Assembly (NCBI GenBank): GCA_013397845.1
Contig: VZTG01007673.1
Coordinates: 186,001-250,000, forward strand
DNA from: Melanocharis versteri
Taxonomy: Eukaryota > Chordata > Aves > Passeriformes > Melanocharitidae
Direction: 5' to 3'
Length of the DNA stretch: 64,000 bases
Numbering within the stretch: the first letter of the stretch is position 1; the number at the start of each line of letters is the position of its first letter. Position numbers and translations under genes: made by a program. Shown piece after piece: positions 1 to 12,060 of this stretch. Below the pieces are notes generated by a model, which worked only from the letters and a program-made list of their open reading frames with translations, was not told the origin of the DNA and did not search any database.

Positions 1-1980
1 TGAAAGAAGAGGAAATTTTCTTCTATTCTTTAAATAGTTACCCAAAATCTAGTAGAGAATGAAGCCTAAGTAATAAGGGAGTGAGTACATAAGAGGTATA
101 ATCTGATGCGGCCTTTCACCACTGCAAGGCACTTCATTAAGCTCCCCACCTGTGATGGGGATGGCTCTTAAAAATCTGCTTCTTCTGGGAAAATGTTACA
201 GCTCTGGAAATCGACTCTGTTCTCCTTTAGCTGCAATAGTGTACCAAGCTGCAGCATCCTAAAGGGCTTGGAGCAGACAGGGAAAATGGTCCTACAGCAA
301 GTGCACTGTTGTGGAATTTGGGAGAACAAGTTCAGGTCCCCTGGTCTGTCCCTGGGTAAGTCACTGTTTGCATGAAGGGCCATCTGATAATCTGCTCTCA
401 TCTCACACCAGGAGAGGGGAGGAGGCTACTGGAATGGGTTAAATAAAAATTAAAGCTGGCCAACATTCAGAATTTGTTTCTGAATTTCTGTGTTTCTGCT
501 TGAACTTGGACTAAACAATGTTATTTTTTTGCCCCTACAATTTCCTATGAAATAAAGCTGGAGAAATTACTTTTATTTTTAGTAAGATTTGGAATTGACT
601 GAAGTAACAGATCATATAAACAGCTAGAGACACAGAAAGCTAGTGAATAAAATCAGCTGAATAGAAAGAGGGTATTTACATACAACATCTAGCCTCCTCT
701 TAGGGCTCTTTCTGAATGCTGACTTTGAATGTTGCTTTCTTTGTCATAATGCAGGGTTAAGAAAAAAAAATCTGTTTGAACTTGGGAAAGGACAGAAGTT
801 TTGTTTTTTTTCTTTTTTTTATGTGGGTCACTAAATGACACTGGAAAATAAAATTCTTGAAAAAGTATCAGCTGAAGCAAAGTTCTGAATCAGTTAAATA
901 ACCTTGAAATTTTGCCTTTTATTTGCAGAAGTCCCTCTACATCCAAACTGTGTAGTAATCTCCTCAGGTTCTTATGTGGGTTTCACAAAAATTCCATTGA
1001 CAATGTTCGTCCCAGACAGCCTTCGACAAGATCAAATGAAGTTGACAGGCAGCAGATTCAAAGCAAACTGAATCCGGTATTTCTCCACACAGTGAGAAAT
1101 TTAAACTCTGCAGCTTATGGTTAGAAGATGATATGGATTCCAGGAGTTTACATGGCTTCAATAATGCAACTGTGAAAGAAAATCTCACTCAGAGCTACTA
1201 AAATCTGACTTCAGAACTGGTTCCACCTAGTTTATGTGCGGTGTGGAAGATGTAAGAATTTCTTTCTCGATTACTCAGCAGAGGATTCTCTATTACAGGA
1301 GTCTTTCCAATTTTTAGGCTGTGCTTTAAGAGGTATAAATTAGAAATCTGTGTTATTTATTGGGTTGTATTGTCAGCAGACTTGGGAGGAGTTGATACCA
1401 AGACAACATACTCTCTTTTTCTTCATGGATGAATTGATCTTTTCATTTTAAGACCAGCAACAGTTATGTGCTCTCTCCATGGTGAATCTCTGGAAGGTTA
1501 CTGCCAAGTTTTGGAGGTGGTGGTAAACCAAGACCTTCCAGAAGCTCCTCTGTGCTGCCATGCGATTTGTTGCACATGACCTGCATGGGGTAGCTAAGGA
1601 CGTGTCTCCTTAATTCTTCACAGGTCCAGTGTTCAGTAAGTGATATTTATAGAAACACTAAGAACTAGGAAAAAAAAAAAGGAGTGGAACAGATATTTAT
1701 ACCGTCAGATGAAATCTTTGATTTCCCTGGTTGGAGGAATTTACAAGCACTGAGTATTAAAAAACAAGATTAGAAGAACACTGGAGCTGGTGTGTTTTCC
1801 ATGGAACAATTACATTGCTGAAATAGGTATATCCTCTCTCTGTTCACACTTTTCTTGTTGCTGTTAAAGGACACACGGGTTTGCTTTAGCACCTGGCACT
1901 GCCTTTCACGCGTTGCTTGCAGTCCCAGCTAGCTGAAAAAACCAGCCCGCTGCCCAAGAATTTTGCTTACTCCTCATTTC
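1..1980. other. AT-rich single-copy non-coding DNA
   Basis: No gene or recognised transposon is seen here apart from the exon-like segment at 231-355. Short A runs occur near 1671-1681, and T-rich stretches near 797-820. The open frames are all under 85 codons and show no domain. A stretch around 335-365 loosely resembles the core of a MIR-type SINE (a short CCCTGGGTAAGTCACT match), too short to call. Confidence 0.6.
231..355 (+). other. candidate exon (unrecognised, open frame)
   Basis: A pyrimidine-rich acceptor (ctctgttctcctttag) precedes position 231 and a good donor (CTGG|gtaagt) follows 355. The 125-nt segment is open in one frame: one base, then 41 codons starting CNSVPSCSILKGLEQTG, then one base. 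That frame stops soon after the donor, as an intron would. The peptide matches no family I know. The donor region also resembles part of a MIR core, so an exonised ancient repeat or plain chance are both possible. No partner exon with matching phase could be assigned. Confidence 0.2.
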
Positions 1981-2440
1981 CTTCTTCAAATTTAATTAGA
2001 TCCAAAGAGTCTGAAACTTCGAAATGAAAACAGCCACTTGTTTTGAGAGGGAGCAGAACATTTGCCCCCTCCCTGCCTTGTCCTGCATCCAGGTTTCCCC
2101 TCGGCCAGGGCTGGCTGCCTGGCTCGAGGCAGCAAAACCATCCGTGGCCGTGCTCGGCCAGCTCCCTTTGGCTGGCACCGTGCTGCTGTCCTGCTGGCCG
2201 TGGCACAGAGGTTCTCTTCATGCCACCTGCACACGTGCTGCAGGCCTTGCCTCGGCTGGGGCTCAGCCTTGGAGAGCTGGCTTGCGACGTGGCTTTAGTT
2301 TTCCTTTCCCAACCAACGGCGTTTGCCTCCCGCTATGAGGTTTGGGACTCGGCTTTTGCTGAGTTCGAGGGAGGTGGAGTGGAAAGGTGCTTTTACAGCA
2401 CTTGTGTGCCTCTCCGTCTTTTAGGTTAGCTAGGGTCTTG
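1981..2440. other. GC-richer patch in AT-rich surroundings
   Basis: Base composition changes clearly from the flanking AT-rich DNA to C/G-rich sequence with several CpGs and GGCTGGC/GGCCAGC-type words on both strands. Overlapping open frames of 80-128 codons on both strands are explained by the low stop-codon density of GC-rich DNA. They are low-complexity, conflict with each other and show no domain. It could be a regulatory element or a remnant of an unrecognised repeat; nothing decides between these. Confidence 0.45.
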
Positions 2441-4060
2441 CCTAGATCTTGGTTTAGACTAGATTCCTAGGTTTTCTCTAGTTTATATTAAACCGCACAT
2501 TTTTCCAAGGGGTTACCAGAGAGGCAGGAGACCGCCACACTCCTGAGCATTTGCAACCTCCTGGGATGCCACTGTATCCTGGAACTGAGTGTGCATTGAG
2601 GGTAGGAAGCAGAAGGGGCACACGTAGCACCTGTCTTTGCTGCTTACATAAATTTTCATGGCTGTTGGTGTTACTTGATGAATCCTTTATTCAGACTTAT
2701 GAGTATCATATGTCGAGAATGAAACTCACGCAGTTGACTTCTGTCTCCTTTCCTGGCACTGTTTTGTTCTTTTCTCATGTCATGGGACACAGGTGAGCTA
2801 GAAATGTCATGGTCAGATGTGCTGTGTGCCTGCTCTGTGCTCAGAGGAGCTCTCCTGGATGTACAGCTTAGCATCTCCCTCTTTGAAGGGTTGCCCAGCT
2901 TCCTCCCATCCCATCTCATGGGTCCATCTTTGAGGTCTCATACTTTGGGATGAAAAAGTAGTCACGATATGCTGAAAAGATAAGCAGATATCTGGAACTG
3001 TGATGGGCATTTATTTTGCTAGAGGTATTTTTGGAGACTTTAAGACAAATGCAGGACATTTTGTTCTCACATGGAGGAAAGTCAATACTCGTAGCTGTTT
3101 GAATTATCATGCAATAGAATACCCTGAGTTGGAAAGGACCCATAGAAATAATTGAGTCCAACTCTAAGAGGAAGTTGATCAGATGAAAGGACTGGTTGCT
3201 TTGTGCTGCTCATTAGAGAGTGCAGATTGGTACCTGTCTGGTTTCCTTGGCGAGGACATAGCAGCATCTTCTGTGACACCTCCTTCTGCGCACAAGCAGA
3301 GTAGCTAAATCTGTACGAGGAGGCACACAGACAGCTTTTAAAAATACTCCTGGTTTTCCATGACCATATGGAAACTGTCAGCCAGAGCAAAATCCCGGAG
3401 TCCATAATTTCTTACGGTGTTGAAACTTCTTCTCTTTATTCCACGCATTTTATTCTGTACCAAGTAGTCCTGAAGGCCCACAACCAGCTTAGAATAATTT
3501 TAGCACCATTTGTATCGTTCTAAGAGAACAGCCGGTTTTTCAGTCGTCATTGTTAACACAAAGGTTTTCCTTTCTATGTATTTTTAATTTTTTTTCCTGA
3601 AAGATAAGAGTCAGGTATCAGCTAAGTGTGAATGTCTTCAGAAATTGAGTGTTGCAGAAGTAACTTACGTGGCCTTTCATACTACAAATATTGCTTTTGG
3701 CTGCTGAAGATATTTCCAAAGGAGCCTCAGAGCACAACTGCAGAGTTGCTGTCTCTAGAAGCCACACCGATCCTGAGAACAAAACTGCTCCTGAACACCA
3801 GCTTTGGGAATCAGAAACCTCTTGACAAATCATTCCTTTTGTCTCTTGAGTGATTTTTGCTGCCTGCTACCAGCAGAAAGCTTTTAAACATCCCCTGATT
3901 GAACCTCTGAGGCAGTATAGAGCGACATATGCATCAGATTTGGGTTTTGAAACTACTGATATTCACATTTAACCAAAACAGGCTTAATTCAATCTTGAAA
4001 AGTGGATACAGTGCAAGATTTTTTGCTTGTGAGGTAACGTCTTTTCCAAGGTTATAGTTT
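2441..4060. other. single-copy non-coding DNA with one CR1 tail
   Basis: No gene is seen. The only recognised element is the small minus-strand CR1 end at 3112-3170. Open frames of 65-107 codons lack domains and overlap one another on both strands. Confidence 0.55.
3112..3170 (-). mobile_element. CR1 LINE 3'-end fragment
   Basis: The + strand reads a version of the reverse-complemented avian CR1 3' end: AGAATACCCTGAGTTGGAAA, then GGACCCATAG, then GAGTCCAACTC. This is the antisense counterpart of the tail of the larger copy at 44035-44092 (GAGTTGGACTC...ATGGTCC-type...GATATTCTGTG), so both seem to belong to the same or a closely related subfamily. Only about 60 bp are recognisable, and similarity fades after 3170. 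Extreme 5' truncation is normal for CR1. It has no coding capacity. Confidence 0.75.
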
Positions 4061-4289
4061 GTGTGCGGACCATTGAATGCTAATGCATCCTGCCACAACA
4101 GCGGAATGAGCGTCTGCGTGCCGGGGAAACGTGGTCCGTGCCAGGTGCACTACGGTGTCCGTCCTCTAAACTCTCCTGATCCCCACCCCGAGTTACGCTT
4201 CCCCCTGTCCAGATGTGGGGTAGGACTGACTGGAAGAGAAGAGGGGGTGCTTGGGGAGCAGAATGGGTCCTGCTCTCTGGTGGCTGCGG
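4061..4289. other. mixed-composition single-copy segment
   Basis: Somewhat GC-richer sequence with scattered CpGs and open frames of 83-93 codons on both strands. No domain or splice context supports coding. Confidence 0.4.
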
Positions 4290-4760
4290 CCAAAATAAAC
4301 AAACGAGAGTAATTGCCACCGCAGGCATTTTACAGTAGACCTGCCTTTTTATTGATGTCATTATTAAACTGCTATAAATGTCGTAGGCTGCTGTTGGAGA
4401 TGAAATCCCCCCTTCCCCCAGCTTCTCGGTTGCTGTCTGTCACTAAGTGCTATTAAGTTTATCATCTAGCAAAATCAGACAGTGCAGGAAGCAGTCCGAA
4501 TGTTAATGTTAACCTATAATACGTTTTAAATAGCTATAAAGAAAAATTAGCCTGCAGTGGGACAGGAAGGCTAGTTTACCTTAACATAAAATAAAGGAGG
4601 ACATGTTGACCTGATTTACTTAAATGTAGCTATTATGTGCTCTTTAGGGAGGAAACTGGTGTACCAAAGCTTATACAGACAGGAAAAATGTTCTTTACCT
4701 CACGCTGTACAAATGACATAAAGGCTCTTGCTTTAATTAACGAGTAAACCCATAGGTGCT
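4290..4760. promoter_or_regulatory. conserved non-coding element candidate
   Basis: The texture here resembles vertebrate developmental enhancers: no repeats, balanced complexity, and dense homeodomain/CDX-type words (TTTATTGATGTCATTATTAA near 4350, a later TTTAATTAAC, CTATAAATG) plus a CRE-like TGATGTCAT. No exon fits. This is pattern impression only; cross-species conservation was not available. Confidence 0.3.
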
Positions 4761-5454
4761 GCATGTATATATTAATGCAGATCCTGGCTACTTTTTACGT
4801 TAACTCCTCCTCGAATAACCATAGAGATGTGAAAAAGGCTGTTTTGAAAAGTGCTACATCTTCTTTGGCTTTGAGCATGGTGCTTTTTTGCAACAAGTCC
4901 AATATGAGTTATATTCACAATGGAAATGTAAGGGTAATAAAAATGGATCATCTGTCATTCGGGATTTCCCAACTGTCTGGACGAGCCTAAAATTCTTACA
5001 AAAGTGTGTGGAAAAGCCATGCATGAGCCCAGCTCCCTTCCTCCAGCTCTCTCCATGCTTGCTTTCAAGCTCCTCTCAGCCAGCAGCTCCCGACATGCTC
5101 TTCATGCCAGCATTTGAAATGCATCCCTGTCAGAAAGCCGGCGGGTCTCTTCAAGTGCAGGGAGAGAGAACCAGACTCTGTGTGCAAGTCAGGAACGGGT
5201 CACAGGTAGATGAGGACAGCCCAGTGCTGAAGGAAAAATTAGTTTAGTTTTCTATAAGTGCTCTGAAATTTTGGAAGAGGTCATGGTTAGTGGCGTGTCT
5301 GCTCAGAACCATCATGAAGTGAGGCTGTGATTTGTAAAAGGTTTTGTTAGTGTTTGGGGGCTTCAAGAGCCTCACTTGGCTCCTTGGGGAGCCCTGAATT
5401 GGGATTGTCGTGGGACCAACAGGATTCAGGGTGTGCCTTTGATCTCTTAAAGCC

Positions 5455-5480
5455 GGGGGCCCTCAGGGCTGGGGCTGGGG
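5455..5480 (+). other. G-quadruplex motif
   Basis: Four G tracts (5, 3, 4 and 4 G) are separated by loops of 6, 2 and 2 bases, meeting the usual G3+N1-7 rule on the + strand. It lies in a locally GC-rich 60-bp patch. If transcribed from the + strand it could also fold in RNA. No gene or promoter is visible beside it. Confidence 0.6.
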
Positions 5481-8400
5481 TTTGCTTTGGTTGTCGTCTG
5501 CATAAAAGACATGTATTTTTAAAGGCAGAATTTTACTTGCTCTTTCTCTACCTTTGGGAAACCGAAAACCTCTAGATCTAAAAGTTTAAGCACAGTTGTA
5601 ATATATTTTATTAAAATCGTTAAACAATTGCATGTTAGGTCATACTAGCCAGTCCTAATTCATTCTTTAGCCAGCTCTAAGAGTCCAGTTAATTGGTTCA
5701 TTTATTCTTTAAAAGAATTAAGAGTGGTTCTGTGATACATTGGGTGTATTGCTTGGGTCAGCCTCCTCAACGGAAAATCAGAGTATTACCTACAGCCTCA
5801 AATAAAGCTTCTGAACCAATTTTAAGTATTCAGGATTGTGTTTTTCCTGAAGGACTCAGATTTTCATTCCCTATTGAGCTTACCAGCATCCTTCTGTTGC
5901 GGGCAGCATCCGGCATTGCACACACCAGCACCTACCTTTGCTGTTGTTAGTAACAAGATGCAAAATCCAGTGTTTGTTCTTGAGAGATCCAGATTAATGA
6001 TTAGACTCTAATTTATACTCTTAATGTCAAATAAGGATTATGCAAAAATCAAACATGGCAGTTTCTAGTTATGTCTGACTTCTGAACCTGAAGACATTAA
6101 AAAAAGATTTATGTGATTCTCTCTAGGCTTGCTGAATCTTCCCTGTGCTGTTTCTAGTGCTTTTCCCTCTGAGTTTTATATGAATGTTCATGCATATACA
6201 CATGAAGAGCAAAACCTACTGCCAGGCTGCACTGAGAAAGACTTATGTTTACTGTTGGACTGCGGTTTAAAATGTTTATTTTCTCTCTAACCTTTAGATA
6301 GACAGTGAGACCAGTCTTGCAAAAGGCTTGCTTTGTGAGTGATGTTGGCATACCTTTACCTTTTGCTTCATAAGCTTCAAAATGTTGGGATTTTTTCCAA
6401 GTACCAGCAAAATGAAAGAATATAAATGAAGTAAAATAGGTCTAAAGAGAGTGGTATTTATTCAAAATGAGACCTCTTGGTATTAAAAAACCTAAATATT
6501 TTTTTAATTCAACTTAAGATGTTGGAAAATAATTATTTCAAGTTGCAGGTTACATATCGTTAATTACTCATTAAGTGGTTTTCAGACCAATGCCCATTTT
6601 TGTGATGGAGCACTGTTACAGGTTGGGATAATCCCTCCCAGCCCTTCAGTGGTGCTGCTCCAAGTGTCGAGAAAGCCTGGGAAATGGCAGGAGGAAATAA
6701 AGGGAGTCTGTGTGACAGAAAGAAAAGTGGATGGGCAGAATGAGATTTGACCTGAATTCCCACATATATGGTCTGCAGTAAATGCAGTTTTGAAAAAATA
6801 CAACTGTGTATAACTCTGACAATAGGTGAAATTCTGTTTTATTTTTCTTTGCAATGGAGTCAGGGAAAAGCCAAATTCCTCTGTTTATGTATCTTTATTA
6901 CAATAACAGGAACTTTTGCATATTTCATATATCCAGTAGGAAAAAAAAAGCAGTAATAAAATGAACAATGATAAAATACTCAGGCAAGAAACATCATAAT
7001 TTCTCAGTTAATTTCCTTGCCAGGTCTTTCAGGAATGTATGAAATGTTTATGTTCTAACTGAAATAAACAAATTAGAGCGTATAAATCTATTAGTTATAG
7101 GTTTGCTTCATTCCAAGAGCCCATTTCTAGGGTGAAATAAATTTAAATAACAGCTATGTGTATATTTTGGTCACTCACTAACGAACAATTTTACATGCCA
7201 GCTGTTTGCTTGTGATAATTAGAAGTGGTAATAACTTTCTGAATGCCTCTGAATATCTCTATGTGTGAGTGAGAATTTATGGGTTTTTTTTTCACTCTGC
7301 AGCTTATCAGTTTGCATTTCTGTATTTGATTTAATTTTCTCAAAGCTACACTTGAACAAGCACACTACCAAGTCATGAAATACTGTTAGAGCCAAAATGA
7401 AACAACCTGAAGTATCTTGAAGTTAATTGTGCAGTTTCTTCTAGAAGTTGGGAAGGACGAAACAAAGTCATATGTTTTTTTCAATTTTTAAATATTTAGG
7501 ATTTCGCCTTTGTGAGACTTAAATAGACATTGATGTGATAGAAATCTTTACTACTTAGTTTAATAGGATTAGTTGATAAGATCAAAACTATTTTTACAGT
7601 TTAAATGCAATTCTAACTTTCTTGTGAACTGTAGGGAAAATGCTTGACTGGATTATTAATTTTACTGTAGCAGTAAAATGAAAATTAAATTGTTCTTTAG
7701 GACACTTGAAAATTTTTATTCTTTCAGTAGATAATTTGAAATTTTAAGTAAGACTATATCAAACTGAGATTTTGAAGGAGCACAAAGAAAATGCAGAAGT
7801 CTTCAGCTTATAGCTGTTGTACAGGCCAGACATTTAATTGGCAAAAGTCTATTTTCAAAAGTTAGCAATTTTTTAAAATGCTCTATCCACTGTGATGGAT
7901 TTAGGGCAGAATATGATAGGCTTCCTGGATCCAGCATACCTCCAGCTGTAGACATTCTTCAGTTTGCAGGGAGGTCGTTGCCCTTCAAAATTCCACAGAA
8001 AACCGAGCATGTCATAGCACTTTCCAGAAAAATACTGTTTGAGGAGAGGAAATTACAGTGGTGAAGTTTCTGATTTTAGTGCGTGCTGTCGTTCTCTAAG
8101 GGGGTAGAGGATCGAGCAGGCTTTGAGAAGGAAAAAGAGTTTTGGGTGTGCTGCCGAAGCTGCTTCTGCCTTGCTCAGCCTGCTGCCCTGCCTCTGTGGC
8201 AGAAAAGGTGTCTCCCCTTTCCACAGCGGGGGCTTCCCTTTTCTATTCCCAAATTGTGGAATCCTGAACGTGGGGTGGAAAGTGAGATCAAATCATGGGA
8301 TAAATTAGGCTGGGAGGGGAATTTGTCTGGTCCAAGCCAGTCACAGCAGAGTTTCTTTGTTGTAAATGGAACTTGTAAGTCACTTGAGGTTGCTGGGGCC

Positions 8401-8651
8401 TTTTCCAAGCAATTCTTGAATTGCTCCAAGGATGGAGATTCCATAGCAAAGCAACTTGTTCCATGGTGTGACCACCCTTTCTGTAAGAGCTGGGGTTTTT
8501 TTCCCCTGATCCCTCATAGTAATTTTCCATTTGCCTCTTGAGCTGATTGTGCTCTTGTCCCTTCTTGTCCTTGGAGAGGAGTTTGTCCCTGTTTCCTCGT
8601 AGCTGGTGCACTCCTTTGGCTGCCCTGTGACTGTGCTTGTGCTGCATTCCC

Positions 8652-8667
8652 GCCTGCCTGCCTGCCT
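8652..8667. repeat. (GCCT)n short microsatellite
   Basis: About four units of GCCT in a row. It is short and likely of little consequence. Confidence 0.7.
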
Positions 8668-9169
8668 TGGAAAGGATGCTGGAGGTTTAGAGAATTAATG
8701 TCTGCCCGGTGTTTCAGACATCTGCAGGGCTTCAGAAATGCAGATTATCTAGCTGCTGCACTGGTCATCTTGCTGTGGAAATTTGATATTGCTCTTGAAA
8801 CAGTTATTTCTCAGAAATGAATTCCTGGACGCACGTGAGATGGGAAGGAACGCAACACACCTTCCTGTGCAGAATGGAAAGCACGCGGCAGCAGCCACGT
8901 GAATTGCATCAACACCCAATGGCTCTGCTGCCAGCATTGTGTACACTGCTGCTCTGTAAATTATTTTACACTTCCGTCCCAAACCCGTGGTACCTCTCGA
9001 GCTGCTGCTGAATTTTTTCCAGTTATCCAGAACCTTGTTACTTAATATACCCAAGTTGTAAAAAAAGGCTGTAAAATGCAGGTTTAATAAAGAATTACAT
9101 AAATAAGGAGTAGTGAAAGGTGCCTGAAACTTGATATTCTGGCTAGACACGAGAAAAGATGCTGGAATT

Positions 9170-9560
9170 CAGTTTGGTAATGAGTTTGTGAACTGAGATT
9201 AGCAAAATCATTTCCCAGACGCTCTGGGAAAGCAAACCCATTTAGCCATTAGAGTGTTATGGCTGCTGAAATAAAAACGTGGACGTCGGTGACTGGAAAA
9301 ACAACTTTTTTTGTGGCTAATGATCTGAATGTTAGAGCCGTTGAACATGCATGATCTATGTGAAAAGGTAGAATGTTAGTTTCTCATTGCCTCTGCGTTA
9401 TTAGCAAGTTAATTAAGCTGCAGTGCCCTTCTCCTGTAACATTAGCAGATATAAGAGCACTGAAAGCCTTTTGCCGTAACAACTCAAAACAATAGTTACA
9501 ATTACTGTATATAGGCATTTTCTTGTGTGAGAACATTATTTTGTGTGTTTCAGAAGTTCA
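9170..9560. promoter_or_regulatory. conserved non-coding element candidate
   Basis: Repeat-free sequence with a dense set of AT-rich transcription-factor-like words: TTAGCCATTAG, GCTAATGATC, AAGTTAATTAAGC, AAACAATAG and TTACAATTACTG. These resemble homeobox (TAATTA) and SOX (ACAAT) sites. No acceptable coding exon lies inside. The call rests on texture only and needs multi-species alignment. Confidence 0.3.
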
Positions 9561-9730
9561 GTATTGAATGCAGTGTCTTTATGTTGTATTTGTATACAAA
9601 TATCCAAAATCATGAAAGGAACTGAGACTTGCCCAAAAGCCTTGAGCTGACTTTACTGCTACAGGGTGTTGAAAAATCACAATTTTCAGTGTGTGAATAA
9701 CTCTGATGTTTCAATATTGGTTTTCTTCAG

Positions 9731-9752
9731 GAACTGGAAAGAGAAGTCAAGA
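9731..9752 (+). other. candidate 22-nt microexon
   Basis: A pyrimidine-rich acceptor (ttggttttcttcag) precedes 9731 and a donor (aaga|gtaagt) follows 9752. The 22 nt between them read ELEREVK in one frame, a charged coiled-coil-like peptide. Microexons of this size occur in vertebrate neuronal genes, but a 22-nt match between two short consensus sites is easily found by chance. Confidence 0.12.
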
Positions 9753-10329
9753 GTAAGTTCTGATCTACTAACGTTCTGAAATAATATGTTTGGTTTTTGT
9801 TTTGCTTGCATACTGCCCAGAAGGAGTAAGACTGATGTTCCACCGATTCTAATAGGTAGAACTTCCAGTCTCTGAGACAGGAAAAAAAAAAATCAAGAAA
9901 AACAAAAAAAACCCCAATGAAAACACTTATTTCACAGGAGAAATCTTAACATTCCTATCCTCATCAGCTCAGAATCTGGAAAGCTCTTTGGGCACGGTTA
10001 CATCCAGGGCTTCTGTGTTTCTGCCCCTGAAGTTTATGGAGGAGTTAAGACAGGTGTTCAGCACCCCTGTCAGGGTTCACATGGCCTTTGGGATCTCGGT
10101 TTCTGACCCGAAGCCACCACCCTCAATGCAGATGACAAAGCCATCATAGGCTGAGGACCCCAAGAGTCCAAGGCCCTTTGATTCCCAGGTCCTCTGAGTG
10201 CTGGTGCTGACTTAGAGTTGTGAAACAGAGAGAAGCCTAGGAATTCCTATTTCTGGCTTACTAAGGGAACTAGCAGGAAACCAGGTGTGATACTCTTATT
10301 CACCCACTTTTCTTTTTTTTTTTACTTAT

Positions 10330-10345
10330 TCTTTCTTTCTTTCTT
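10330..10345. repeat. (CTTT)n microsatellite after a poly(T) run
   Basis: Four CTTT-like units follow a T run at about 10311-10323, forming a 35-bp pyrimidine-rich tract. Confidence 0.7.
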
Positions 10346-10529
10346 GGTGGCTGGTAAGGGAAGACCAATTCAGATGTGCTTTTCTTTCTCTCAGAAACAT
10401 TTTGAAATCCTTCTTAATAGAAGAGTAAAGCTGGCTTGTATGGTTTCTTCTATGTCAGCATGAAAGGAAGGATGTTGGCTGTGATTTCTATGTTAATCTG
10501 CAGTTAAGAGACTCTGTTTTTCTTATTAG

Positions 10530-10576
10530 CAGTTGGAGTCTGCGATCTGGCCATGCCTCCCACTGAAGAATTAAAG
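10530..10576 (+). other. candidate exon (unrecognised, open frame)
   Basis: A pyrimidine tract (ctctgtttttcttattag) leads to two possible acceptor sites, giving a start at 10530 or 10533. The donor is AAAG|gtgtgt after 10576. The segment is open in one frame, giving GVCDLAMPPTEELK. The length, 44 or 47 nt, is not a multiple of three. No family is recognised, and a cassette or lncRNA exon cannot be told from chance. Confidence 0.15.
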
Positions 10577-11689
10577 GTGTGTTATGATTCATCTCCATTT
10601 CCCTTTCACAGGAGTTACTTGACAGATGATACTGTATGTTCCTCTTTAGTCCCTTTATGTATTAGTTCATTACATTCTTTGATTTATAAACAGGAGCAAT
10701 CAAAATGCCCATTCCCTAATTTTTCACAAGTATAGGCAGCACATATAATATGTCTTTCTGATAGGGCTGCATTAAGCATCTTGATTTTACTTCTTGAGGA
10801 TTTTATTCTAAAATTAACGTCTAGGTTTGAAAACGTGTGATCGGCAGCCAAAAAATCTGTTTTGCCGTCTGGACAAAATAATTCAAACCTGAAATGTCAC
10901 AGTCGAAATAGTGTACTTGTGCCTTCTCACTATCTGGAGAGTCAAATCCTGGCGTTAGTCAGAAGGAAAATTAATTTGCTCTTTTCTCAAATTTGTCACA
11001 TAATTTGATATGATTACCCAGTTTTTCTCAGTAGCTTGTAGTTGGACTGTTCGCCTTCAGGGCTAAAATCAGGGCAGATTGATATCTATTGGCAGATTTT
11101 TAAGGTATGCCAGGTATCCCTTCCTTACTATTTCTGGCTCCAGAGCAGATAGAGTTTTTTTTCTGTTGAATGTAAAAGAAACTTAAATACAGTGCTGAAG
11201 TCACTGGATCTGTGCCAACCTGACAGCCGCTGAAGACCTGACATAGATTTTACCTAGAAATGCATGAAATACACAAGAAGACAGGACTTGTGTTGCTAAA
11301 TATAAGCTGCCCTGGGAGTTCTAGGCCCGAATTTCTGTTTAGGACATGCACCAAAAGTAACAGAATGCAATTTTTTTTTTTTACCCAAATTATCCACTGA
11401 GCTCAACAAAGTTTTGTGATGTTCAAGAAGCGCAGGAGCAAAGACGTTTTGTTTTCTGTTCTCTTAAGATAAATGTCTTGAAAGAGGAGCACAGCTTCTA
11501 GGCAGTAAACTCTATCTGTAGATATATATTAAATAAGCTGGCATGTAGAAAGAACTATGCCTCTGAGACATACTGCAGACATTCACAAGTGTGTAAAACA
11601 TTTTCAGCTTGTGCACAGATAGACATGATTTGTAAATGCTGAGGTACTGAAATAACAGAACTTTCGTTATAGACAGTTTTATCGCATCC

Positions 11690-12060
11690 CTTTACATAAA
11701 ATTGCAAAAACAAGTGCTAATGTTGAAACTGGCTATTAACCAAAATGTGTGCTGTCAAATTAAATGTTCCCATCTGAGATGATAAATGGAGGCTACATGG
11801 CTATAAGCTGTGGCTTATGAAAAATAATTCTTTGACATCTGGCTCTAACATCTGGTTTTATAATTGATGCTTTAAAGCAAATGGAATATGTATTTTAAGG
11901 GTTTGTTTTTAATTAGTGTTCAGCAGCCTGTATTTCTGCATCGTGTAACTATCACACACCTACAAAAGGCTGAAAAAAATCCCTCCAATTCATACCAGTG
12001 CTTGAAGATATAAAACTGTATAAATGCTAGTGCTTTACCATTGAAATCTGAGCAGCACCA
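11690..12060. promoter_or_regulatory. conserved non-coding element candidate
   Basis: A low-repeat AT-rich block with many homeobox-like and POU-like words (TGCTAATG, AAATTAAATG, TTATAATTGATGC, TTTTTAATTAG). It has no plausible exon. Visual impression only. Confidence 0.25.

Larger units (their letters stand above)
4761..9160. other. AT-rich single-copy DNA, slightly GC-richer at 8080-8690
   Basis: No gene is recognised. A G-quadruplex motif sits at 5455-5480 and a short GCCT repeat at 8652-8667. Frames of up to 152 codons at 8083-8541 and 119-133 codons on the opposite strand occur in the GC-richer part. They are mutually overlapping, have no domain and are within chance expectation. Confidence 0.5.
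9561..11689. other. AT-rich single-copy DNA with two exon-like segments
   Basis: T-rich and A-rich runs occur at 9884-9911 and 10311-10345, the latter ending in (CTTT)n. Two short exon-like segments are listed separately at 9731-9752 and 10530-10576. Nothing else is recognised. Confidence 0.5.

Noticed and set aside
8083..8541. 152-codon open frame on the + strand
   Set aside because: No domain. It overlaps comparable frames on the other strand in a locally GC-richer patch, which points to low stop density rather than a gene.
10057..10065. TTCAGCACC, the left half of an RE1/REST site
   Set aside because: The right half (GGACAGC-like) is absent at normal spacing, and a 9-base half site is common by chance.
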